Assembly (NCBI GenBank): GCA_002686955.1
Contig: NYZA01000008.1
Coordinates: 1 to 38,524, forward strand
From: Gemmatimonadota bacterium
GTDB lineage: Bacteria; GCA-2686955
DNA length: 38,524 nt
Direction of reading: 5' to 3'
The notes under the pieces were generated by a model. The model did not search any database and was not told where the DNA came from. It was given only the letters and a program-made list of their open reading frames with translations. Position 1 is the stretch's first letter. Every line of letters begins with the position of its first letter. Positions 18,591 to 26,783 of the stretch are shown here, piece after piece. The position numbers and the translations under genes are program-made.

Positions 18591-19475
18591 CTACCAAGAC
18601 GGAGCCGCGCCCAGCCACGCTCCGAGGGCGAGGCGAAGTTTGGCGGGGCTGGAGATCCGGACCCTCGACGAGAGAACGTCGTATTCGCGGGCCTCGATCA
18701 GATCGAGCAGGCGGATGTAGACGGCGCCGAGGGTTTGGACGCAGAGGCGCCCCGCCGGATCGACCAGAGGGAGCAGCTCGCGGCCCCGCCGGAAGTAGGT
18801 GCGGGCTCGCCCCACCTGGAAGGCCATCAGCCTGCGGAACTCCGGCGACGAGCGGCCGCCTCGCAGCTCCTCTTCGCTGACGCCGAAGCGGGCGAGATCC
18901 TCCGAGGGCAGGTAGATGCGACCGCGGGAAGCGTCTTCGGACACGTCGCGCAGAATATTTGTGAGCTGCATCGCGATGCCGAGATCGATCGCGTGCCGTC
19001 GCGCCTCTTCCGCCCCGCGGTAGCCGAAGATCTCGATGCAGATCAGGCCGACCAGCGAGGCGGCGCGGTAGCAGTATTGGAAAAGATCGTCGAAGCGGCT
19101 GTAGCGATTGACGCGCAAGTCCATCTCCATGCCGTCGATCAGACCGAGCAGGTACTCCGCCGGAATGCGGTGCCGGACCATCGCGTCGGCCAGTGCGACC
19201 GAGACCGGATCCCAGCGGCGGGCGCTCCCCTTCGCCGCCCTGTGCACGTCTTGACGGCAACGGTCCAGCAGAACCTGTTTGCGCGGAGGCGCGGCGGCAC
19301 CGTCGGCGATGTCGTCGACCCGCCGGCTGAAGGCGTAGGCCGCATAGATCGATCGCCGCATTTCGGCGGGCAGCAGGAGGAAGGCGAGGTAGAAGTTGCG
19401 CGCCGCTTTTCGGGTCAGGCCCCCACAGACCGAGTAGGCCGTCGAGATCGTGTGTCGTCGGATCGCCGGTGTCAT
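18591..19475 (-). CDS. hpnD: Presqualene diphosphate synthase HpnD
   Basis: The product is 294 aa, of the trans-isoprenyl diphosphate synthase (squalene/phytoene synthase) family. It condenses two farnesyl diphosphates to presqualene diphosphate. The first Asp-rich motif is in FSRRVDDIAD (residues about 49-58). The RYSRFDDLFQYCYRAASLVG block is typical of HpnD. The second metal motif is QLTNILRDVSED. The long KAARNFYLAFLLLP opening is also as expected. The gene lies between hpnC and hpnE with gaps of a few bases, a complete squalene operon. No squalene-hopene cyclase is in the window. Confidence 0.93.
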   Translation of the reverse strand: MTPAIRRHTISTAYSVCGGLTRKAARNFYLAFLLLPAEMRRSIYAAYAFSRRVDDIADGAAAPPRKQVLLDRCRQDVHRAAKGSARRWDPVSVALADAMVRHRIPAEYLLGLIDGMEMDLRVNRYSRFDDLFQYCYRAASLVGLICIEIFGYRGAEEARRHAIDLGIAMQLTNILRDVSEDASRGRIYLPSEDLARFGVSEEELRGGRSSPEFRRLMAFQVGRARTYFRRGRELLPLVDPAGRLCVQTLGAVYIRLLDLIEAREYDVLSSRVRISSPAKLRLALGAWLGAAPSW

Positions 19476-19479
19476 TGCG

Positions 19480-20424
19480 TCATCCCCCTCTTCGCGCGAG
19501 CCACCAGATCGCGCGGGTCAGCAGCCGCGCCTTGTCGATCGAGCTCGGAGCCGGGCGGTTCCGCCAGACATCGCCATCGACCGCTTCGAGCAGGTCGAGC
19601 GTCAGGAGCCCCGCCTGGGTGAATGTCCAGACCGATGCCGCGAGCCGACCCCGCAGCGAGTCGGTCAATGCGAGCCCCTCTTCGAGGAAGCCGCGGGCGC
19701 GGGCGCGCTCGAAGTCGAGCAGGGCGCGGAGTTGGGGCCAGCGTGGGCCCGAGGGGCCTTCATCCAGGTCCCCTTCGCGCACGCCGAAACGGTTCATCGC
19801 TTCGGCCGTCAAGTAGATGCGGTCGCGCTTGCTCCAGTCCTCGGCCACATCCTGAAGGAAGTTGACGAGCTGCAGTCCGGTGCAGATCCGGTCGGAGAGT
19901 CGATCGAGCGCCTCATCGCGAATCCCGTGCAGGGCGAGGTAGAGACGCCCCACGGGGTCGGCGCTCTTTCGGCAGTAGGCCTGAAGCGCGTCGAAATCGC
20001 TGAAGCGAACCCGCGCCTGATCGAGCCGATTCGCGTCGATCAGATCGAGATAGGGTCGCAGCGGCAGCGCCAGCACCGACGCGGATGCGGCCGTGGCGCG
20101 CAAGATCGGGTCGGTGGCCGGCAACCCCGACCACGCGCCGACCAGCTCGTTCCGCCGGCGCTCGAGCGCGGCGCTCCTGTCCCCCTCCGCCTCGTCCCCC
20201 AGGTCGTCCACCGATCTGCAGTAGGCATAGAGGACGACCACGTGTGACGCGAGTCGTCGAGGCACCAAGAAGGAGAGCACCGGGAAGTTCTCTCCGTGCC
20301 CCAGAACACGCCGGCAGGCGGCCGTCGCTACGCCATCAGGGGGCCATTCAGCACCTGCGTCATGACGCGTCATGGCTGCGTCATGGAGTTGCCCGGCTCT
20401 GTGCCGCGGGTGCGTCATGATCAT
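19480..20424 (-). CDS. hpnC: Hydroxysqualene synthase HpnC
   Basis: The product is 314 aa if it starts at ATG 20424. HpnC converts presqualene diphosphate to hydroxysqualene. Motifs: GHGENFPVLSFLVPRR, the first Asp motif CRSVDDLGDE, ADPVGRLYLALHG, and the second metal motif QLVNFLQDVAEDW. The start is uncertain. Family members need only about 15-20 residues before ENFP, which favours ATG 20373 (297 aa). The first 20 or so codons of the long form are made of a repeated CATGACGCR sequence. The gene leads the minus-strand operon and diverges from the rdgC-like gene at 20540. Confidence 0.92.
   Translation of the reverse strand: MIMTHPRHRAGQLHDAAMTRHDAGAEWPPDGVATAACRRVLGHGENFPVLSFLVPRRLASHVVVLYAYCRSVDDLGDEAEGDRSAALERRRNELVGAWSGLPATDPILRATAASASVLALPLRPYLDLIDANRLDQARVRFSDFDALQAYCRKSADPVGRLYLALHGIRDEALDRLSDRICTGLQLVNFLQDVAEDWSKRDRIYLTAEAMNRFGVREGDLDEGPSGPRWPQLRALLDFERARARGFLEEGLALTDSLRGRLAASVWTFTQAGLLTLDLLEAVDGDVWRNRPAPSSIDKARLLTRAIWWLARRGG
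20356..20419. promoter_or_regulatory. Four copies of CATGACGCR near the hpnC start
   Basis: On the minus strand the 9-mer CATGACGC(A/G) occurs at 20411-20419, 20377-20385, 20366-20374 and 20356-20364. The steps are 34, 11 and 10 bases, close to whole helical turns. They sit just beside the divergent hpnC / rdgC-like intergenic region and could bind a regulator. If hpnC starts at 20424 they are coding; if it starts at 20373, two lie wholly upstream. Confidence 0.35.
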
Positions 20425-20539
20425 GGCGGTTCCGGTCCTCGTGAAAGGGGAGCGCGGAAGCTATCACAGAGAGATCGGCGAGTGGTTATCATCTCGCTTC
20501 TCTCGAATCCCACATCTCGACCTGCTCTGGAGGTTCCTC

Positions 20540-21223
20540 TTGGCCCTGCTTCGTGGCGGCGCGTCGTTCCGCCGTTTCTCCGTTCCCACCCAGCTTCCCG
20601 ACGGGCTCGAGGGCTCGTTGTCGAAGCGGATTCAAAGGCACGCGTTTCGTGAGCTCACCCCGGAAGACGAGGACCGTCCCTCCGCCGGCTGGGCGGTTCT
20701 CGACAACCCGCTCGAAACCGATTTCACCGAGGCGAATTGCATCTTCGACAACCATATCGGGCTCGCCTACCGGGTCGAGAAGAGGACCGTTCAGCCACTG
20801 CGCCTGCAGGGGCGGATGCGCAGCGAGGAGGCGCGAATCCTCGATGAGGAGGGGCTCGAGGTCGTGCCGCGGGGACGCCTTCGCGAAATCAAGGAGAACG
20901 TGATGCTGGCGTTGCTGGCCGAGACGACGCCACGCATCGCCGTTCATGAGCTGATCTGGGCCAAGCGGAACGGGCTGCTTGTCGTGGGATCGACCTCGAC
21001 CAATCTGGTGGCGGAGATTCGAGATCTCTTCGAGCGCACCTTCGAAGTGCAGGCGACGCCGCTCTTTCCCTACGCACTGGCCGGCCATCTCGGTGTGACG
21101 GCGGGCAGCGGAGCGAGCCTCGATGCGATCGATCAGGCGATCCTGGTGCCCGATATGGCGAGGCGGATTCGGGCGGCGGAAGAGGCCCGAATCGCGGCGG
21201 CCTTCGAGGGAGGGGAAGAGTGA
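20540..21223 (+). CDS. RdgC-like recombination-associated protein
   Basis: The product is 227 aa. The opening MALLRGGASFRRFSVPTQLP, then FTEANCIFDNHIGLAYRVEK, the central GRLREIKENVMLALLAET and HELIWAKRNGLLVVGSTS fit proteins annotated as RdgC-like in delta-proteobacteria and relatives. RdgC proper is a ring-shaped DNA-binding protein that modulates RecA. TTG 20540 is chosen because GGAGG stands six bases before it and the family begins at this point; the longer open frame from 20372 is not conserved. It is coupled to the next gene through overlapping stop and start. DNA-related function is inferred from the family name only. Confidence 0.65.
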   Translation: MALLRGGASFRRFSVPTQLPDGLEGSLSKRIQRHAFRELTPEDEDRPSAGWAVLDNPLETDFTEANCIFDNHIGLAYRVEKRTVQPLRLQGRMRSEEARILDEEGLEVVPRGRLREIKENVMLALLAETTPRIAVHELIWAKRNGLLVVGSTSTNLVAEIRDLFERTFEVQATPLFPYALAGHLGVTAGSGASLDAIDQAILVPDMARRIRAAEEARIAAAFEGGEE

Positions 21224-21789
21224 TGGATCTGCTCAAGGTCAAGACAGCCAAGAGCTTTGTCGGGGCCGACTTTCTCACCTGGCTCTGGTTCGCCTCGGAA
21301 GAGGGCGATGGACGCTTCGAGGTCGAGGATGTCGGAGAGGTGACGGTGATCGTGGACGATCAGATCGTACTCTCGGCCGAGCACTCCGACGCGCGGGAAA
21401 ATGTGCTGCGCAAGGGGAATCCCGCTCTTTGCGCCGAGGCGGGCGCGGCGCTCGCCGTGGGGAAGAAGGTGGCGCGGATGAAGATCCGGATCGAGACCGA
21501 CGAGGCCGATCTGCTGCTCACCCTCGATTCCGACGATCTCGATGTGCGGGGGTTGCGGATTCCGAATTCGGCGGGGCCGACGACGGTCGAGAAGGTGATC
21601 GAACGAAGCGAATGGCTGCTCCTGGTGAGCGCGATCGTGGACGGGCTCTTCTCTCGATTCCTGGCCGTCCGGTTGGGGGGGGACTGGGAGAAAGGGACCC
21701 TGGCAAGAATGCGAGACTGGGTTCGCGTCAAAGATGGAGAGGCGGTTGCGTCTGGCGTGGAAGACCGATCGATGCGGATCCGGCCGTAG
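21223..21789 (+). CDS. Conserved partner of the RdgC-like protein, unknown function
   Basis: The product is 188 aa. The N-terminus KSFVGADFLTWLWFASEEGD and the pattern of alternating strands afterwards (VTVIVDDQIVLS, GKKVARMKIRIE, ADLLLTLDSDDLDVRGLRIP) match a protein that I have seen encoded directly after rdgC-like genes in other genomes. A final helix reads VSAIVDGLFSRFLAVRL. ATG 21223 overlaps the upstream stop by one base and is preceded by GGAGGGG. The last codons overlap a decayed gene on the other strand. The role is unknown, presumably shared with the RdgC-like protein. Confidence 0.7.
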   Translation: MDLLKVKTAKSFVGADFLTWLWFASEEGDGRFEVEDVGEVTVIVDDQIVLSAEHSDARENVLRKGNPALCAEAGAALAVGKKVARMKIRIETDEADLLLTLDSDDLDVRGLRIPNSAGPTTVEKVIERSEWLLLVSAIVDGLFSRFLAVRLGGDWEKGTLARMRDWVRVKDGEAVASGVEDRSMRIRP

Positions 21790-21799
21790 GGATGGAATG

Positions 21800-22001
21800 C
21801 GATCGCGTCGCCGCCGAGCGATTTGATCTCGTCGATCGCCGTGGCCATGCCGGGGGCAGCCCACTCGGCGCCCCAGCCCCAGCGACTGAAAGTGATTCCG
21901 TGGAGCGGCGCGGCGTTCGCGCTTGTCTCGAGCGCCGCGACGAGAACGAGGGGGGCTGAGAGGGCCCGGTAGATGCGGCGGTCGATGGCCGCATGGTAGG
22001 T
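21800..22001 (-). pseudogene. Remnant of a secreted (glycosidase-like) protein N-terminus
   Basis: The minus strand, in the frame of the methyltransferase and right after its stop, reads LSAPLVLVAALETSANAAPL, which is signal-peptide-like, then GITFSRWGWGAEWAAPGMA and SLGGDAIAFHPYGRIRI. The GITFSRW ... SLGGDAIAFHPY pattern resembles the first strands of TIM-barrel glycosidase-like proteins. No start codon is in frame; an ATG 1 base out of phase suggests a frameshift. The frame is lost in the 3' end of the convergent gene. It looks like a truncated pseudogene. Confidence 0.45.
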
Positions 22002-22745
22002 CTAGTGTGACGGCAGCGGGGCCGCCGCACCGAGATAGCGACCGGGGGGCAGGTCGAGGATTCCCGCTCGGCGTAGGCTCGATTTGAGGGTGGCGCGGCC
22101 GCGGGATCCGAGGGCGCGGAAGGGGAGGAGGGACTCCCAGCGGCGTGGGGGCTCGGGGCGGTGGATGGCCATGCGGCGCGGTGGGAGTCCGTGCGTGGAT
22201 AGAAGGTCGCGGAGGGTCGCCTCGGAGAAGGAGTGCAGGTGGCCGTCGATCGGGAAGTTACCGAGACAGTGTGGACAGATCACTTGCGGGATTTTCTGCT
22301 CGAAGGGGACCGTCACGATCAGCTCGCCGCCGCGGCCGATTCGCCGGATCCCTCGGAGGACCGTGGCGATGTCGGGCAGGTGCTCGAGGACTTCGACGAG
22401 GGTGATGAGATCGAAGCTGCCGGAGCGGAAGGGAAGATGCGAGGCGAAGGCGGAGAGGGCGGGGGCGCCGGAGAGGCGGCTGGAGCGCGCGGCACGGTCG
22501 GGAACGAGATCGAGGCAGACGACCCGGGTGCCGGGGCGTCGAGCGAGACGGCTCGCCAGGTGTCCGTCGCCCGAACCCAGCTCGAGCACGCGGCCGAGCG
22601 GACCGGCCGGCAGCAGCGATTCGGCGAAGGCGCAGCGCTCCGCTTCGGCCGGATCGAGCTCCGGGAGAAAGCGGCGCGTGCGGGCTTCGACGTCGTAGTA
22701 GCGGTTCCAGTCGAGCTCAGGGCTCGCGCAAGAATAACTTGTCAT
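22002..22745 (-). CDS. SAM-dependent methyltransferase (class I)
   Basis: The product is 247 aa from ATG 22745; an ATG at 22766 lies deeper in the palindrome. Motif I is LELGSGDGHLASRLA, motif II is VVCLDLVPDR, and FDLITLVEVLEHLPD is the post-II acidic segment typical of class I methyltransferases of the Methyltransf_11 type. A CPHC pair with a nearby DGHLHSF recalls sugar- or lipid-modifying members. The substrate is unknown. The first eleven codons (MTSYSCASPEL) are made by one arm of the 181-bp palindrome, so the element has donated the start of the gene. Confidence 0.8.
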   Translation of the reverse strand: MTSYSCASPELDWNRYYDVEARTRRFLPELDPAEAERCAFAESLLPAGPLGRVLELGSGDGHLASRLARRPGTRVVCLDLVPDRAARSSRLSGAPALSAFASHLPFRSGSFDLITLVEVLEHLPDIATVLRGIRRIGRGGELIVTVPFEQKIPQVICPHCLGNFPIDGHLHSFSEATLRDLLSTHGLPPRRMAIHRPEPPRRWESLLPFRALGSRGRATLKSSLRRAGILDLPPGRYLGAAAPLPSH

Positions 22746-22899
22746 CTTGGCGCCCATCTGCACCACATCTCCGGCCGATCGCCGACCTCCGACATCCTCG
22801 AAATAGCCCTGCTATTCCTGCGGTTTCGAAGGTCGGCGATCGCCCAGATCTGCCGCACATCTGGGCGCCAAGATGACAGGCTATTCTTGCGCGAACCCT
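22719..22899. repeat. 181-bp near-perfect palindromic element
   Basis: The outer 39 bases on each side (22719-22757 and 22861-22899) are complementary with about four mismatches. Complementarity continues inward (CGATCGCCGACCT near 22777-22789 against 22830-22842) to a centre AATAG-CCCTG-CTATT. The tips AGGGTTCGCGCAAGAATAG are the same as the arms of the 42-bp hairpin at 32785-32826. It lies between divergent genes and covers the start of the methyltransferase. Confidence 0.85.
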
Positions 22900-23040
22900 C
22901 AGGGGGTTCGGTGAGGACGTGCGTGGGCATGTGTGCTGGATCGACCCGCCGGCCGCGCCCTTGAACTTCCCCGGGGCTCCTCGTGCGGTAGACTCCGGCG
23001 CTCTTCGGTCTTCTTCCCACCCCAACCGATCGACCCGATC

Positions 23041-24606
23041 ATGATCCGCACACGATTTGCTCCGAGCCCCACCGGCTTTCTCCACATCGGCGGTGTTCGC
23101 ACCGCTCTCTTCAACTGGCTCTTTGCTCGACATCACGGAGGGCGTTTCGTTCTGCGCATCGACGATACCGATCAGGAGAGGAACGTTGCCGAGGCGCTCA
23201 GGCCGATTCTCGACGGTTTCCGGTGGCTCGGCATCGACTGGGACGAAGGGGAGGAGGTCGGCGGTGAGTACGGACCTTACCGCCAATCGGAACGGCTCGA
23301 CCGTTACCGGTCCGCCGTGGGGAGGCTGCTCGAGAGCGGAGCGGCGTATCGCGACTACGCCAGGCCGGAGGAGATCGGGGCCGAAAGAGATGCCGCCCGG
23401 GCGGAGAAGCGCCACTTTATCTACTCGCGCGCCTGGATGGCCGAGACCGAGGAGGAGTGCGCCCAATACGAGGCCCAAGAGCGCAGCAACGTGGTTCGGC
23501 TCAAGATGCCCAGAGATGGTGTTTGTGAGCTCAACGACCTCGTTCGCGGCGAGCTCGCTTTCTCGTGGGCGCAAGAGATGGACCATGTGATTCAGCGCTC
23601 CGATGGAACCTGTCTCTACCACCTCGCGAATGTGGTGGACGACCACGATATGAAGATCAGCCATGTGATACGAGCCGAGGAGCATCTCTCGAATACGCCG
23701 CGGCAGATCTTCATCGCGAGGAGCCTCGGCTATGAGCTTCCGGAGTATGCTCATCTGCCTTATGTCGCGGAGCCGGGAAGCAAGAATAAGCTGAGCAAGC
23801 GGAAGCTCGTGAAGTATCTCAAGAACCGGGATTTCTCGACGCTCAACGGTCACGGAGCCCGCGTCGCGGCCAGGATCGGGCTCAAGACGAGCGACGATAC
23901 ATTCAATCCGGTGCTCGTCGAATTCTATGAGCGGATCGGGTTTCTTCCCGACGCGATCATCAACTATCTGTTGCTTCTTGGTTGGTCTTTGGACGACCGT
24001 ACCGAGTATCTAGGCAGAGACGATATGGTGACACTGTTCTCATTGGAGAGAGTCAACAAGGCTCCGGCCAGTTTCGATCCGATGAAGTTGATGGCGTTTC
24101 AGGAACGCTACATGAAGGAGCTGTCCGCGGAGGCCATGGCGAAATTGGTGCTGCCCTATGTGCGATCCGCGGGATTGGCGAGTGACTTGGGCGATGATGC
24201 CTTGCTTTCGTTCCTGGCGCGCATCGTCGAAGCAGCCGGCGATCGCATCAAGATAGCGGGGGATATTCTGGACTACGACGATTTCTTCGTCGCTGACGAT
24301 GCCTTGGCCTACGATGAGAAGGCGTTTCGCAAGCGCTTGCGCAAGCCGAATGGGATGATCGATCTGCTGGGTGGACTGGCGGAGCGGTTGGAAACGCTGG
24401 AGGGCTTCGGCGTCGCGGCGCTCGAAGCGCTGATCCATCGGTTCACCGAAGACGAGGAGATCAAGATCGGGCAGATCGTTCATGCGCTTCGCGTGGCCCT
24501 GACGGGAAAGGCGGTGGGGTTCGGGCTTTTTGAGACGATGGAGATCCTGGGCAAAGATCGATGTCTAGCTAGGATCGAGCGGGCCGTGCGGCAGATCGAA
24601 GGTTGA
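23041..24606 (+). CDS. gltX: Glutamate--tRNA ligase
   Basis: The product is 521 aa. It charges tRNA-Glu with glutamate. The class I signature [13 protein letters not shown] gives the HIGH motif at H15. The KMSKS-like motif is KLSKR near residue 250. [25 protein letters not shown] and the [11 protein letters not shown] segment in the anticodon-binding half resemble Planctomycetota GltX. ATG 23041 is the family start; the frame is open upstream to 22933 without homology. At 521 aa it is longer than the E. coli enzyme (471). It converges on the hybrid kinase gene with a seven-base gap, and the GSKNK insertion before KLSKR is normal for this subgroup. Confidence 0.96.
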   Translation: MIRTRFAPSPTGFLHIGGVRTALFNWLFARHHGGRFVLRIDDTDQERNVAEALRPILDGFRWLGIDWDEGEEVGGEYGPYRQSERLDRYRSAVGRLLESGAAYRDYARPEEIGAERDAARAEKRHFIYSRAWMAETEEECAQYEAQERSNVVRLKMPRDGVCELNDLVRGELAFSWAQEMDHVIQRSDGTCLYHLANVVDDHDMKISHVIRAEEHLSNTPRQIFIARSLGYELPEYAHLPYVAEPGSKNKLSKRKLVKYLKNRDFSTLNGHGARVAARIGLKTSDDTFNPVLVEFYERIGFLPDAIINYLLLLGWSLDDRTEYLGRDDMVTLFSLERVNKAPASFDPMKLMAFQERYMKELSAEAMAKLVLPYVRSAGLASDLGDDALLSFLARIVEAAGDRIKIAGDILDYDDFFVADDALAYDEKAFRKRLRKPNGMIDLLGGLAERLETLEGFGVAALEALIHRFTEDEEIKIGQIVHALRVALTGKAVGFGLFETMEILGKDRCLARIERAVRQIEG

Positions 24607-24613
24607 GGACGCG

Positions 24614-26215
24614 CTAATCGGCCCTTTTGTCGAGCTCTCGCCGAATCGTCCGAAGCAGCTCCATATTCGCGTACGGTTTCGAGAGGAAGGGGTACCCTTT
24701 CTCCTCGATAAGGCGTAGCTGAAGCTTGTCGTCCATGTAGCCGCTGGTCAGGAGCACGTAGAGCTCCGGATTGATCGCGCGGAGTCGCTCCGCCAGATCG
24801 AGACCGGTCGTATCGGCTAGAATCATGTCGCTAAATAGAAGATCGAAGGCATCGGCTTCTTTTTCGAAGAGCTCGACCGCATCGGCCGCATTCGCCGCCG
24901 ATTCGACATGGTAGTTGTTCTCGGTCAAAATGCGCTCGCTTATCTCGCGGATCTCGGAGTGATCTTCGACGAGCAAGATCCGCTCGCCTTTGCCACGGGG
25001 CTTCTCCAAGTTCAACTGCTCCTTCGACGGTTGCCGAGGCGCGGATTCGACGCTCGGAAGGTAGACGCGGAATAACGAGCCCCTTCCCGGTGTGCTGGAG
25101 ATCGATATCGAGCCCTCATGCTTCTTTACGATTCCATAGACGACCGAGAGCCCGAGGCCGGTCCCTTTCCCCAACTCCTTCGTGGTGAAATAGGGCTCGA
25201 GGACTCGATCGAGTGTCTCTTCGTCCATGCCCACTCCGGTGTCCTCGGTCGAAAGGCAGACGAAATTGCCGGGCTGGGCGTCGGGATCGAGGCGGCATTC
25301 CGCCTCGGTCAGAACTACGTTGCTGGTTATGATCGTAAGGCGACCGCCTCGAGGCATTGCGTCTCTCGCGTTGATCGCCAAGTTCATTACGACCTGTTCG
25401 ATCTGGCCTCGGTCGACCCGCACCGATCGCAGGTCCGGATCGTGGTTGTGAACGACCTCGATGTCTTCGCCGATGAGGCGGAGCAGGAGGCTCTCCATCT
25501 CGGCCAGAAGGGAGTTCAGATCGAGCAAGACGGGACTTACGATCTGTTTGCGACTGAACATCAGGAGCTGGCGGGTGAGATCGGCCGCGCTGTTGCTGGC
25601 CTTTCGGATCTCTTGCGTATCTTGGTGGAGGCGCGTGTTCTCTTCGAGCCCGTGCAGCAGAAGATCGCTGTAGCAAGAGATGACGGTCATCAAGTTGTTG
25701 AAATCGTGAGCCAACCCGCTCGCGAGCGTGCCCACGGCTTCGAGCCGCTGGGCATGTCGGAGCTGCTCTTCGCTCCGGTGCAGCGCCTCTTCAGCCTGCC
25801 TTCTCTTGGAGATATCGCGCACGTGCAGCAGGATCGCGGCCTTGCCGGCGTATTCGATCGGGCGGGTTCTGAGCTCGACGGGGATCGGCCCCCGGTCCGC
25901 CGCGAAACTGAATCCCTCGACTCCGTCCAGCTCACCCTTCGCGAGTCGGGGAAATTCACGGGAGACCTCGTCGCGGGCCTCTGGCGGCACCAGATCGAGC
26001 ACATGCTTGCCCACGAGCTGATCCCGCGTCATGCCATGGAGCCGGCACGCTTCGGTGTTGACATCGAGAACGTAGCCATCGGTGTCTTCGACGAAGATCG
26101 CGTCGGGAGAGCTGTCGAAGAGAAGACGAAAGCGTTGCTCGAGGGCGTCGATCTCGCTCCTCTTTTTGGGCGCTTCATTCGGGACATTCTCGATCGGCAT
26201 GATCGAGAACATCAT
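24614..26215 (-). CDS. Soluble hybrid histidine kinase (PAS, kinase, receiver)
   Basis: The product is 533 aa from ATG 26215. No membrane segment is seen. A PAS domain (about residues 24-135, SSPDAIFVEDTDGYVLDVN and HVRDISKRRQAEEAL) leads to the dimerisation helix with the phospho-acceptor H170 (LASGLAHDFNNLM). The ATPase has an N box (NLAINARDAMPRGG), G1 (DTGVGM) and G2 (GKGTGLGLSVVYGIV). A C-terminal receiver (about 409-533) has ILLVED, the phospho-acceptor Asp near 463 (SDM) and the FLSKPY lysine. It is the last gene of the minus-strand row that starts with the beta-helix gene, 22 bases after the 181-aa gene, so a shared signal is likely. No cognate DNA-binding regulator is adjacent. Confidence 0.93.
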   Translation of the reverse strand: MMFSIMPIENVPNEAPKKRSEIDALEQRFRLLFDSSPDAIFVEDTDGYVLDVNTEACRLHGMTRDQLVGKHVLDLVPPEARDEVSREFPRLAKGELDGVEGFSFAADRGPIPVELRTRPIEYAGKAAILLHVRDISKRRQAEEALHRSEEQLRHAQRLEAVGTLASGLAHDFNNLMTVISCYSDLLLHGLEENTRLHQDTQEIRKASNSAADLTRQLLMFSRKQIVSPVLLDLNSLLAEMESLLLRLIGEDIEVVHNHDPDLRSVRVDRGQIEQVVMNLAINARDAMPRGGRLTIITSNVVLTEAECRLDPDAQPGNFVCLSTEDTGVGMDEETLDRVLEPYFTTKELGKGTGLGLSVVYGIVKKHEGSISISSTPGRGSLFRVYLPSVESAPRQPSKEQLNLEKPRGKGERILLVEDHSEIREISERILTENNYHVESAANAADAVELFEKEADAFDLLFSDMILADTTGLDLAERLRAINPELYVLLTSGYMDDKLQLRLIEEKGYPFLSKPYANMELLRTIRRELDKRAD

Positions 26216-26237
26216 GACACAGCGTTCTACTCTCGGG

Positions 26238-26783
26238 CTAGTCAAGCTCCGTGAGGAGCTTGCGGGCGCGCGGCTCGAGATCGCCCCTGATCGCGCCCAG
26301 CAGCTCGCGAGCCCGCTCGTTTTCGTCGCGTCCCAACTCGGCATGGGCCAAGAGCCAGAGGTAGAGCTCCTGTTCGCCGTGCTCGGCGATCAGAGCGTCG
26401 AGCCTCTCCTTCGCCTCATCGTAGACGCCGTTTCCGAGGAGCGCGACGGCTTCTTCGAGGCGCGAATCGGCCTGTTGCGCCTGCCCCGATGCCCCACCGC
26501 GCAACACCGCGGCGGCTGGGACGGGCATGAGCCGGTCCCCGATTCCGTCGATCAGATCGTCGATCCAACCCTGGAGGCGGGCGCGGATCTCGGCGTTGCG
26601 GGCGCTCCTCTTCGCCCGGATGGCCACCCTTTTCATCCGCTCCGCGACCTCGTCCGGATCGAGTCCCACCGATCGCAGCTCCGCCGCGGCATCGAGCTCC
26701 TCATCCGGTTCAGTCTCGGCAAAAGCGCGTCCGAGTCGTTTCGCCAGCTCGAGGTCGTTCATCGAGGATCGGTTCTCGCTCAT
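26238..26783 (-). CDS. 181-aa cytosolic protein coupled to the sigma-like gene
   Basis: No family is recognised. The N-terminal half (ELAKRLGRAFAETEPDEELD, VGLDPDEVAERMKRVAIRAK) is helical and charged. Residues about 95-108 (AAAVLRGGASGQAQQADS) form a small-residue linker. The C-terminal half (LEEAVALLGNGVYDEAKERL, YLWLLAHAELGRDENERARELL) looks like TPR helices. The ATG overlaps the sigma gene stop by four bases (26780-26783), so the two are made together. A partner or inhibitor of the sigma-like protein, possibly a target of the TPR-CHAT protease, is a hypothesis based on gene order alone. Confidence 0.7.
   Translation of the reverse strand: MSENRSSMNDLELAKRLGRAFAETEPDEELDAAAELRSVGLDPDEVAERMKRVAIRAKRSARNAEIRARLQGWIDDLIDGIGDRLMPVPAAAVLRGGASGQAQQADSRLEEAVALLGNGVYDEAKERLDALIAEHGEQELYLWLLAHAELGRDENERARELLGAIRGDLEPRARKLLTELD

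Noticed and set aside
17916-19622. 568-codon open frame on the plus strand across hpnE and hpnD
   Set aside because: It is antisense to two clearly recognised genes, Arg/Gln/Ala-rich, and without any protein-family feature; long antisense frames are common at this GC content.
22933-23040. Upstream extension of the gltX frame
   Set aside because: Homology to GltX begins exactly at ATG 23041 ([12 protein letters not shown]); the preceding 36 codons are Arg/Gly/Pro-rich noise.
26216-26344. Longer start for the hybrid kinase
   Set aside because: It would overlap the 181-aa gene by more than 100 bases with a non-homologous Ser-rich tail.
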